Shown piece by piece: positions 54,092-62,260 of a stretch of 64,000 bases of DNA. The notes under the pieces are model-generated. The model had not been told where the DNA came from. It searched no databases and saw only the letters and a list, made by a program, of their open reading frames with translations. How positions within the stretch are numbered: the first letter of the stretch is position 1; each line of letters begins with the position of its first letter. The DNA comes from JANQIV01 sp050117315 (GTDB lineage: Bacteria; Bacteroidota; Ignavibacteria; Ignavibacteriales; Melioribacteraceae): the NCBI GenBank assembly GCA_050117315.1, contig JASFMY010000006.1, positions 1 through 64,000 of the forward strand, in the 5' to 3' direction. The position numbers and the translations under genes were made by a program.

Positions 54092-56485
54092 TTATTTCCT
54101 TTTTATAATATCATTCCCAATAAAAATTTTATACTCTTTTATTTTACCTGTACTTTCCTCTCCGGCAATCGGTACATAACTAAAACCGGTAACCTCTTCT
54201 TCCTTTCCCATATCAATTACTAAATAATGGGGGTAATCAGGTTGATTGAAACTCCATTCGGAATGCCAAGCATTAAATGTTTGTCCATCAATAGCATTTT
54301 CTGCACTGCCGTTTTCTTTTATTAACTCTTCGCTGCTAACATAACCTATAGTCCAATTTTGATGGCTTATAGGATTGCCTTCTTCATCAAGAATATCCAA
54401 TTCTGCAATTGCGGCAGAATGTTTCCCATCGATTGAACTTAGAGCTTCGATACAGAAATAACGACCTTTTGCGGCATCATCTAATGTAATAGTTTGGATT
54501 TTATCCTCTGCAACAAATTGTCCTTCTGCATTTGGTTCAAGACCCGCGATATTAAAATCAACGTCCGGTCGTTTTGATTGTGTAAAATCTTTGTTAGGTC
54601 TAAGTTCGTTTAGAATCGGTTTATCCAATCCTTGAACAACAGGTTCATCAGGACCAAGTATATCTAAAATAAATATTTCATTGCTTCCTTCATTCAACCA
54701 AGGACCCGGGATATACATTGTTTGTGTTGGTCCTATATCCCAATAGCGACCAAGACAATGTCCGTTTACCCAGACAACACCTTTGCCCCATTTACTTACA
54801 TCGAGAAATACATCGGCAGCTTTGTTAATTGTTATTTTTCCATGCCAAATTCCGGGTGAAGACTTTGCCGTTTCTGTCTTTTCAAATTCCAGATTTTTCA
54901 AATATTCGTCATCATAAGACAGATTAAATACTTTCCATTTATTAACCGAAATAGGATTATTGTCATTCCCTACAAATTCTATTGGAGCGATAAGACCTTT
55001 TCTATCGTGAACTTCCGGGCCAAAATTAATTCTTCCCATAGCGTGCACAAAAATATCTACTGTAGTTTCTTTATCTCGAGCCGGGATAGTTATTTTATAA
55101 TTTTGTTTCCGTCTATCCATTATTCCAAGTTGTTCACCGTCAACAAATACCCAGGCAAAATCATGAACAGCATCTACTTTGAATGTGCACTTTTCGCCGG
55201 CAGGTAATACAGTTCTATATAATATACTTCCTCTCCGTTGATCGTAATATTCCATTGTTTTAGGATCATCTGCATCAATCGGATCAGGAAGATTATCAAA
55301 AAGCGGAGCGAACTCAGTTAGTTTTACGGAAGGGAATGTAGTAACAGGATTTGCTGCCGGAGGTTCAGGCAATTCCGGTTCTCCAGGCATCAAGTATTTC
55401 GAGATCAAATCTCTAGTTGCATAAAACTTTTCTGTTGTCCAGCCGGCTTCACTTACGGGAGCTCCATAATCATAACTTGATACATCCGGCTTGAAAGGTC
55501 TATCTGCACCGCACCAAAATCCAAATGTAGTACCGCCATGTGCCATATAAATACTATATGAAGCGCCAACTTTCAACATGTATTCCATATCTTTTAGATA
55601 TTTTTCTATCTCTCCAAAAGTATGAGGTCTTCCCCAAGTATCAAACCAACCGGAATAAAATTCACCGCACATCAGCGGACCTTCGGGAAGTAATTTTCGT
55701 AAAGCAGCAAATGCTTCCTTAGGATTTGATCCGAAGTTAACTACGGGGAAAAGGTCTTCTCTAAAGCCTTTATCCAAATGGTATGTTGGATTACAAGCAA
55801 ACAAAGGAACGTTAAATCCGGCATCAAGAATAGCTTGTTTCATTATTCCCATATACTCAGCATCATCAGCATAAAATCCGTATTCGTTTTCAACCTGTAC
55901 CATTAATATCGGGCCGCCGTTTGTTATTTGTAATGGACCCAAGACTCGTCCTACTTCATTTAAATAATTTTGACAAGCATCTATATATAACGGATCTTTT
56001 GTTCGTAATTTTATGTCATCATTCTTTAACAGCCACCAGGGTAAACCGCCCATTTCCCATTCTGCACATACATATGGACCCGGACGAAGTACAATCCACA
56101 ATCCTTCCTCTTGAGCTATCTTACAAAATTCCGCAACATTGGCTTGACCGTCCCAAGTGAAATCACCTGGAGTACGTTCGTGGAAATTCCAAAACAAGTA
56201 AGCGCAAACAGTATTCATACCCATTGCTTTCATCATTTGAATCCTATGCCGCCAGTATTCTTTTGGTACGCGAGCAAAATGTAATTCACCACACCGTATT
56301 TGGAATGGTTTTCCATTAAGTATAAAATGTTCTTTGCCTATTTCAAAAGTATGTTTGGTTTCCGAAGCTTGAGCAAATATTTCACTTGTCGTCAACGATA
56401 ACAAGCCTAATACAACAAATATCATTGACAACAGTTTTATTTTAGAAATCTCAGAATGAATTGAGTTTAATACATTATAAAACAT
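54092..56485 (-). CDS. Beta-galactosidase, GH35 family, secreted
   Basis: The 797 residues include a signal-like segment (LLSMIFVVLGLLSL) and a TIM barrel with the GH35 motifs. The acid/base Glu is in GGPILMVQVENEYGFY; the nucleophile Glu is in MCGEFYSGWFDTWG. Beta-sandwich domains follow, with GKGVVWVNGHCLGRYWDIGP, a family signature. The C-terminus (~665-790) resembles an F5/8-type domain (ENAIDGQTFNAWHSEW, PHYLVIDMGKEEEV). It removes terminal galactose from galactan or glycan side chains. It is part of the minus-strand carbohydrate cluster. Confidence 0.88.
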   Translation of the reverse strand: MFYNVLNSIHSEISKIKLLSMIFVVLGLLSLTTSEIFAQASETKHTFEIGKEHFILNGKPFQIRCGELHFARVPKEYWRHRIQMMKAMGMNTVCAYLFWNFHERTPGDFTWDGQANVAEFCKIAQEEGLWIVLRPGPYVCAEWEMGGLPWWLLKNDDIKLRTKDPLYIDACQNYLNEVGRVLGPLQITNGGPILMVQVENEYGFYADDAEYMGIMKQAILDAGFNVPLFACNPTYHLDKGFREDLFPVVNFGSNPKEAFAALRKLLPEGPLMCGEFYSGWFDTWGRPHTFGEIEKYLKDMEYMLKVGASYSIYMAHGGTTFGFWCGADRPFKPDVSSYDYGAPVSEAGWTTEKFYATRDLISKYLMPGEPELPEPPAANPVTTFPSVKLTEFAPLFDNLPDPIDADDPKTMEYYDQRRGSILYRTVLPAGEKCTFKVDAVHDFAWVFVDGEQLGIMDRRKQNYKITIPARDKETTVDIFVHAMGRINFGPEVHDRKGLIAPIEFVGNDNNPISVNKWKVFNLSYDDEYLKNLEFEKTETAKSSPGIWHGKITINKAADVFLDVSKWGKGVVWVNGHCLGRYWDIGPTQTMYIPGPWLNEGSNEIFILDILGPDEPVVQGLDKPILNELRPNKDFTQSKRPDVDFNIAGLEPNAEGQFVAEDKIQTITLDDAAKGRYFCIEALSSIDGKHSAAIAELDILDEEGNPISHQNWTIGYVSSEELIKENGSAENAIDGQTFNAWHSEWSFNQPDYPHYLVIDMGKEEEVTGFSYVPIAGEESTGKIKEYKIFIGNDIIKRK

Positions 56486-56576
56486 GGTTTATTCCTTTTC
56501 TTAATTATATTATTAACATTTTTATTTGCTTGGAATGATTATTGTCGATTAATCCTTATTGAAGGATTAATTATGC

Positions 56577-57329
56577 TTACTCAAGAAGCCAGCCGCCATC
56601 TACAACAAGATTATGCCCGGTTGTTGCCCTACTTGAATCAGATAAAAAAAAGAGAACATGGTTTGCAATATCTTCGGGATGAATTTTTACTTTTAATGAT
56701 TGTTTTGAAAACAAATCTTCAAAATGTCTTTTGTTCTTTTCTTCGTCACCGGTATCGAAGTATTCTTTATTTTGGCGTTCCGTAAAAATCCAACCGGGTG
56801 AGATACAATTAATACGAATTCCCTCTTTGCCAAGTTCTCTTGCAAGCCCTGCTGTTAACCCGATAATACCTGCTTTTGTGGATGAATAAATACTTCTCCC
56901 GGGAACACCAAGTCTATAATTAATTGAAGATAAGTTAACTATACTTTTCCCATTGCCTTTTTTTAACATGTCCAACGAAGAACGAATACAAAAATAGTAA
57001 CCTCTTAGATTGAGATTAACAATTTTATCCCAATATTTCTCGTCCCCTTTTTCAATAGAAATCTTAGGATCAATGCCGGCGACATTCACTAAATAATCAA
57101 TGGATTCGACCTGTGCCTTAATTGAATTGAATACCTTTTTGATTTCACCGGTTGATTGTAAATCACAACAATAGTGAGTATAATTTTCATGTTCTATTGT
57201 TGCCTCGTTAAGATCAATCCCCATCACTTTTGCTTTTTGATTAAGCAGTCCTATTGATGTTGCTCTTCCTATTCCTTGGGATGCCCCTGTAACTACTGCT
57301 GTTCCGTCTCTAATATCTTCGTAGATCAT
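56577..57329 (-). CDS. Short-chain dehydrogenase/reductase
   Basis: The 250-residue protein has the cofactor motif VTGASQGIGRA, NVAGI, and the catalytic Ser and YxxxK in NLSSINYRLGVPGRSIYSSTKAG. It ends GHNLVVDGGWLLE as in classical SDR enzymes. The position among galactosidase and arabinosidase-type genes suggests a sugar dehydrogenase, for example of the released monosaccharide, but an oxoacyl-ACP reductase-like role is not excluded. Confidence 0.82.
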   Translation of the reverse strand: MIYEDIRDGTAVVTGASQGIGRATSIGLLNQKAKVMGIDLNEATIEHENYTHYCCDLQSTGEIKKVFNSIKAQVESIDYLVNVAGIDPKISIEKGDEKYWDKIVNLNLRGYYFCIRSSLDMLKKGNGKSIVNLSSINYRLGVPGRSIYSSTKAGIIGLTAGLARELGKEGIRINCISPGWIFTERQNKEYFDTGDEEKNKRHFEDLFSKQSLKVKIHPEDIANHVLFFLSDSSRATTGHNLVVDGGWLLE

Positions 57330-57370
57330 TTCAGAGAACTATATTTTTGAAGAATTAAATTTACGTTTTA

Positions 57371-58528
57371 TTATTTATCAAAGAAATCTAAATTCCATTT
57401 ATCTTTCCAATGTAATACAACTCTACCATCGTCAACTTCAACAGGCAGCCAGACATATCTTCCGTCAATTGGGTTTTTCGGTCTCCATTGGTCAAACATA
57501 AGAATCACAGCATTATCTTTACCCTGTATAGGAAGTGCATAAGTACTCTGTGAATGAAACGTAAGTTCGCTGCCTTCTCCTATACAAGGATTACCAAGTT
57601 CTTTCCACTCACCCCAAATTTCATCAGCAACAGCGGAACGGGCGGCGTTTGGGGTCCATCCCGTACAGCCGGAGGTAACTAAATAATATTTATCTTCATA
57701 TTTAAAAATAGCAGGTGCTTCATTGTGTCCACCTGGGAAAATTCTAAACCATCTGCCGGTAAATGAAGTATAATCATCCGAGAGTTCGGAAATGTTCAAT
57801 GTATAATTTTCTTCAGAAGCATAGATTGAATATGCTGTACCGTCATCATCCACAAAAATAGTCATATCCCTTGCCATCTGCCCGCCGGGATAATCTCTTC
57901 TAAGAAAATAACCGGCAACAGCTTGTTCTTCACCGGGAAGATCCGCTAATGTGTCCTCTCCACCTTCAGGAACTGAGGTATCTTTAGCTGTTGCATTTAC
58001 AGGCCATGTATTAGGATTAGGTCTGTATGAGCGTAAATATTCAAATGGCCCGGTAACATTATCGGAGACAGCAACAGCTGTACGCGCGGCTCTGTAACCT
58101 TGTCCTTTCAGTTCAAGATGGAACCACATAACATACTTATCTGTTTTTTTGTTATAAACAACTTTAGGTCGTTCTATAACAGAGCCTTTCGTTATTTCGG
58201 ATGATTCATCTACGGTATCAACAGCAAGAGCAATACCTTCGTCTTTCCAGTTATATAAATCTATTGATGAGTAACAATGAACTCCAACTTGTGCTCTATT
58301 GCCGGCTTCTCCTTCAATTTTATGTTCACCAAACCAATAATATGTTCCATCCTTATAAAGAATTCCACCGCCATGCGCATTTATATGTTGACCGTTGTTA
58401 TCTAACCATAGTTCGCCGGGATGAAAATTTTCATGCCTTTTTTGTTCCGAACAATTAGTAAGAAAAATAACCGTAATAACGCTAAGTATTACAGTAAACA
58501 AAACTTTGTGAGATTTAAACTTTTGCAT
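57371..58528 (-). CDS. GH43-family glycoside hydrolase, lipoprotein or exported
   Basis: The 385-residue protein has a lipobox-like signal (IFLTNCSEQKR) and a five-bladed propeller beginning NAHGGGILYKDGTYYWFGE. This resembles GH43 enzymes close to exo-beta-1,3-galactanases and related galactan-active subfamilies. Acidic residues are seen in ERPKVVYNKKTDKYVMWFH, DMTIFVDDDGTAYSIYASEE and EAPAIFKYEDKYYLV. It presumably trims galactan side chains outside the inner membrane. A stable hairpin separates it from the upstream GH2 gene. Confidence 0.8.
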   Translation of the reverse strand: MQKFKSHKVLFTVILSVITVIFLTNCSEQKRHENFHPGELWLDNNGQHINAHGGGILYKDGTYYWFGEHKIEGEAGNRAQVGVHCYSSIDLYNWKDEGIALAVDTVDESSEITKGSVIERPKVVYNKKTDKYVMWFHLELKGQGYRAARTAVAVSDNVTGPFEYLRSYRPNPNTWPVNATAKDTSVPEGGEDTLADLPGEEQAVAGYFLRRDYPGGQMARDMTIFVDDDGTAYSIYASEENYTLNISELSDDYTSFTGRWFRIFPGGHNEAPAIFKYEDKYYLVTSGCTGWTPNAARSAVADEIWGEWKELGNPCIGEGSELTFHSQSTYALPIQGKDNAVILMFDQWRPKNPIDGRYVWLPVEVDDGRVVLHWKDKWNLDFFDK

Positions 58529-58588
58529 GGCGTTCCTCTTGTTTATAATGATAATATTTTTGCAGAGTTATTTTTTAGTTATATATAG

Positions 58589-58674
58589 AGAGACTTCTGA
58601 AAATTTATTGATTAACTTTTTCATTCCTTGGACCCCATAGCAGGAATGTTCAACCAAATATTCCAGAAGTCTCT
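58589..58674 (-). terminator. Nested hairpin between GH2 and GH43 genes
   Basis: AGAGACTTCTG (58589-58599) pairs with CAGAAGTCTCT (58664-58674). An inner stem, CATTCC with GGAATG at 58622-58648, lies inside. It sits between two same-direction genes and may stop or process the transcript. Confidence 0.6.
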
Positions 58675-58691
58675 TAGGGAGGATAATGTTC

Positions 58692-61151
58692 TTAATTACT
58701 AGTTTTAATTGTAATTGTTGCTTCTTTTAGTCCTTCTGATGTAGCGACTAATTTTATATCACCTTCTCTTTGAGTGGATTGAATAACAACTAATGCTAAA
58801 CCATGATAAGCTTTACGTTGTGAGGCTTGATATGAATCATAGTCTTCCGGGTTCCCATTTCCAACACCAATAATTTTCCCTTCACCTTCAATTGAAAACT
58901 TAACTAAGTTATCCACTGTTGGTACAACATTACCTTCAGAATCCAAAATTTCTACTTTAATATTAGCAACGCCCCTTACTTCAGCATTAATAACTTTGCT
59001 CTCCGTACTCAATCGTATTTGCGAAGGTTTACCGGCAGTATGTATCTCTTCAGTAAAAACAACTTCTCCGTTTATTTTACCGACTGCTTTCAGAACTCCG
59101 GGTTCATAAGGTACATCCCATTGCAAATGAAGGTCGGCTGTTGTATAGTTAACTACAGGATCGGCATATTGATTCCAGCCTCCCGAGCATCCTTGTCTCG
59201 GAAATTGCAAACGTTTTTCTCCATATGATTTTCCGTTTAAGAACAATTCTACTTCCGTACAATTTGTATAACAAAGAACCGGGATTATTTGTCCTTCCCT
59301 TCCCTCCCAATTCCAATGCGGGAATAAATGCAATACCGGCTCTTCAGTCCATTGACTTTTATAGAAATAGAAACCGTCTTTCTCGAAGCCGCATAAATCA
59401 AGCGGGGCAAAAGATCTGCTCTTATAAGGCCAGTGTGACTCACCCAGATAATCAATGCCGGTCCACATAAAGTCGCCAATCACATAGTCGTGTATTCGTG
59501 TAAATTTCCACAACTGTTCGACGTCGATCACTCCGTAATTATAATTCGGATTTACTTTCGAAAGATCGTCACCCAACGAATAATCACCACGATAGACGCC
59601 ACGATTAGAACGGTTTTCCGTACCGATCATTTTCCAGTCAGGATAATCAAATTTGTCTATATTATAGAATAATTCTCTTCTTTCATGCCAGCGATCGACA
59701 TAATTATAACCAACGATATCGAGACCATTTAAAAAGTCGAGAGTAGTTGCTCCGCCATCTGCGGCAATGTTATCGCAAGCTTGAGTAACAGGTCTAGTCG
59801 GATCTTCTTTATGACATATCTCAGTTAATATGTTTAAAGTTTTTGCACCTTCTTCTGTCTTTTGATCAGGGACTTCATTACCTACACTCCATAGAACAAC
59901 TGAAGGATGATTTCTATCGCGATGTAACATTGACAGTAAATCCCTTTCATACCACTCATCAAAGTATAGATGATATGTATAATCTCTTTTCCCGATTGTC
60001 CATTCATCAAAAGCTTCATCCATTACAAGGAATCCCATTTCATCACATAGATCAAGGAATTCCGCCGCCGGCGGATAATGAGAGGAACGGATTGCATTAC
60101 ATCCCATCTCTTTCAATTTTTTCAAACGATATTTCCAAATATCAATCGGAACTGCAGCTCCAACACAGCCGCCGTCGTGATGAAGACATACACCATTCAT
60201 CTTAACATGTTCATCGTTTAAGAAGAAACCTTTGTCGGCATCATATTCAATTGTACGGATACCGAATGTAGTTATTTGACTATCAATATTATTTCCATCT
60301 ACCAAAATTGTTTGATTTAGTTTATACAAAGTCGGTGAATCAATTGACCATAAAGAAGGGGAATCTACATTTAATTGTTGACTGAGTTCAATTGATTTAC
60401 CAGGCTCAGCAGAGAATAGTACTTCATTTTTGGTAATCTCATTTCCTTCGGAATCAACGATCACGGAAAGAAGCTTTCCTCCCTTTACTGATTTATATTC
60501 GTTATCAATTTTTGTTTTAACATCTACAACGGCACTTTCTTTCGATACCTCAGGAGTTGTTAAGTATACTCCCCAATGAGCAACATGCAGCGGATCTTGT
60601 TTAACAAGCCAAACATTTCTGTAAATACCGGAACCGGTATACCAGCGTGAGTTCGGCTGCTTAGAGTTATCAACTCTAACAGAAATAATGTTTTCGCCTT
60701 CATTTAAATAAGGAGTGAGATCATAATAAAAACTAGTGTAACCGTAAGGATGCAATCCAAGATGGTGTCCGTTAATCCACACATCGCTATTCATATAAAC
60801 ACCGTCAAACTCAATCCATACAATTTTTTTAAGATCACTTTTTGATACTTCGAAATGCTTTCTGTACCATCCAATTCCCGTGGGATAATAACCGCCGTCC
60901 CCGCCTGCAGGAGCATCTTCGCTAATTTCACCTTCAATGCTCCAATCATGCGGTAAGTCCAATACTCTCCAGTTATCATCATTAAAATCAAATTTATCTG
61001 CACCGTTTACATCTCCCAGCTTAAACTTCCAATCGAAAACAAATGAATTACGTTTACTACTTTCTTGTTCTTTTGCGTTAACTAAATTAACATTCATAAA
61101 CAAAAGACAGGTAAAGAAAATAATTTGAAATATTTTCACATTTTTACTCAT
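58692..61151 (-). CDS. GH2-family glycoside hydrolase (beta-galactosidase-like)
   Basis: The 819-residue protein has a signal peptide (LLFMNVNLVNAKEQ) and the GH2 jelly roll (GIGWYRKHFEV; GVYMNSDVWINGHHLG). The TIM barrel has the acid/base Glu in WSVGNEVPDQ and the likely nucleophile Glu in MIGTENRSNRG. C-terminal Ig-like domains (NCTEVELFLNGKSYGEKRL; VRGVANIKVEILDSEGN) complete it. This differs from the LacZ-type gene at 49558 and resembles the DUF4982-containing group of Bacteroidota. The exact linkage (beta-galactoside, beta-glucuronide or other) cannot be fixed from sequence. Confidence 0.85.
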   Translation of the reverse strand: MSKNVKIFQIIFFTCLLFMNVNLVNAKEQESSKRNSFVFDWKFKLGDVNGADKFDFNDDNWRVLDLPHDWSIEGEISEDAPAGGDGGYYPTGIGWYRKHFEVSKSDLKKIVWIEFDGVYMNSDVWINGHHLGLHPYGYTSFYYDLTPYLNEGENIISVRVDNSKQPNSRWYTGSGIYRNVWLVKQDPLHVAHWGVYLTTPEVSKESAVVDVKTKIDNEYKSVKGGKLLSVIVDSEGNEITKNEVLFSAEPGKSIELSQQLNVDSPSLWSIDSPTLYKLNQTILVDGNNIDSQITTFGIRTIEYDADKGFFLNDEHVKMNGVCLHHDGGCVGAAVPIDIWKYRLKKLKEMGCNAIRSSHYPPAAEFLDLCDEMGFLVMDEAFDEWTIGKRDYTYHLYFDEWYERDLLSMLHRDRNHPSVVLWSVGNEVPDQKTEEGAKTLNILTEICHKEDPTRPVTQACDNIAADGGATTLDFLNGLDIVGYNYVDRWHERRELFYNIDKFDYPDWKMIGTENRSNRGVYRGDYSLGDDLSKVNPNYNYGVIDVEQLWKFTRIHDYVIGDFMWTGIDYLGESHWPYKSRSFAPLDLCGFEKDGFYFYKSQWTEEPVLHLFPHWNWEGREGQIIPVLCYTNCTEVELFLNGKSYGEKRLQFPRQGCSGGWNQYADPVVNYTTADLHLQWDVPYEPGVLKAVGKINGEVVFTEEIHTAGKPSQIRLSTESKVINAEVRGVANIKVEILDSEGNVVPTVDNLVKFSIEGEGKIIGVGNGNPEDYDSYQASQRKAYHGLALVVIQSTQREGDIKLVATSEGLKEATITIKTSN

Positions 61152-61238
61152 AGATTATACCTTTAGGTTATAAAAGCGAGAATTAATTTTTAGTAAATAA
61201 TTTCAAAAACATTTTCTAAATACAAATCAGTAAAATCA

Positions 61239-62222
61239 TTATTGAAGTTCAGACGGGTTTCGATAAATCAAACGGTTAATTTTACCATCCGGCGCAAAAG
61301 TTAATTCATCAAAACAGACTGAACGCCTTTTACCATTATGAGAAAGGATGTTATTATGGTAAAATATGTACCATTTCCCTTTAAATTTTACAATTGAGGC
61401 ATGACTTGTTCCTGCTCCAACCGGTGACATAACTTCTCCAACATAATCAAAGGGTCCCATAGGACTTGTTCCCATTGCATATATTATCGTACTTTGAGGT
61501 TCCCATCCATTTGAATAAACAAAATAATATTTGCCGTTCCTTTTAAATATCCATGGAGCTTCTCCGTAAAAGCCATCATTGTTTTCTTTGTGTTCTTCTA
61601 TTCCATTGATAACCAATGGTTGAATATCACCTTCCAGTTCAATCATATTTTCTTTTAATTTTACAACTCTAGCATCTCGGCAACCAAAATACATATATGC
61701 TTGCCCGTCATCATCAATTAATAAAGCAGGATCTATCGGTTCTCTACCTACAACAGCCTGGTTGTTTGTGTTATCTATTAGCGGTTTTCCTAAAGCATCT
61801 TTAAAATGACCAACCGGAGATTCACTAACTGCAACACCTATTTTTTTTTGCTCTACCGGGAAATAAAAATAATATTTTCCATTGCGTTCAACACAATCAG
61901 GAGCCCACGCCTGTTTATCAGTCCAAGAAATATTATCAAGGCTAAATATTTCTCCATGACCCACCCAGTTTACAAGATCATTAGTTGAAAAAACATGCCA
62001 ATTATTCATAAGAAAATGCTGGTTTGCATCTGCCGTATCCTCATCATGAGATGTATAAACATATAAACTATCACCAAAAACACGCGCCGACGGATCAGCC
62101 GTAAACATATATCGAACTAACGGATTTCCTTTATAAGTAAATTTTTTTTTGTTCATTTCTTCTTTACCACATGAAACAAATAAGATCAAAATAAAGATTA
62201 GTACTGCTGTTATTTTTTTCAT
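61239..62222 (-). CDS. GH43-family lipoprotein (arabinofuranosidase/xylosidase-like)
   Basis: The start at 62222 (MKKITAVLIF) is preferred over the ATG 15 bases upstream because it gives a normal lipoprotein signal (LFVSCGKEEM). The 327 residues form a GH43 propeller: the catalytic-base Asp is in FTADPSARVFGDSLYVYTSHD, another acidic site in EPIDPALLIDDDGQAYMYFG, and the likely acid Glu in GFYGEAPWIFKRNGKYYFVY. It should act on arabinose or xylose side chains from the outer envelope, completing an arabinogalactan-type set. Confidence 0.85.
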   Translation of the reverse strand: MKKITAVLIFILILFVSCGKEEMNKKKFTYKGNPLVRYMFTADPSARVFGDSLYVYTSHDEDTADANQHFLMNNWHVFSTNDLVNWVGHGEIFSLDNISWTDKQAWAPDCVERNGKYYFYFPVEQKKIGVAVSESPVGHFKDALGKPLIDNTNNQAVVGREPIDPALLIDDDGQAYMYFGCRDARVVKLKENMIELEGDIQPLVINGIEEHKENNDGFYGEAPWIFKRNGKYYFVYSNGWEPQSTIIYAMGTSPMGPFDYVGEVMSPVGAGTSHASIVKFKGKWYIFYHNNILSHNGKRRSVCFDELTFAPDGKINRLIYRNPSELQ

Positions 62223-62260
62223 AATATAGTCCATCAATTTTATTATTTATTTTCGTAGAA

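Noticed and set aside
59205..59225. TGCAAACGTTT-like operator site
   Set aside because: It lies within the coding sequence of the GH2 gene and is only a half palindrome, so it is probably chance.
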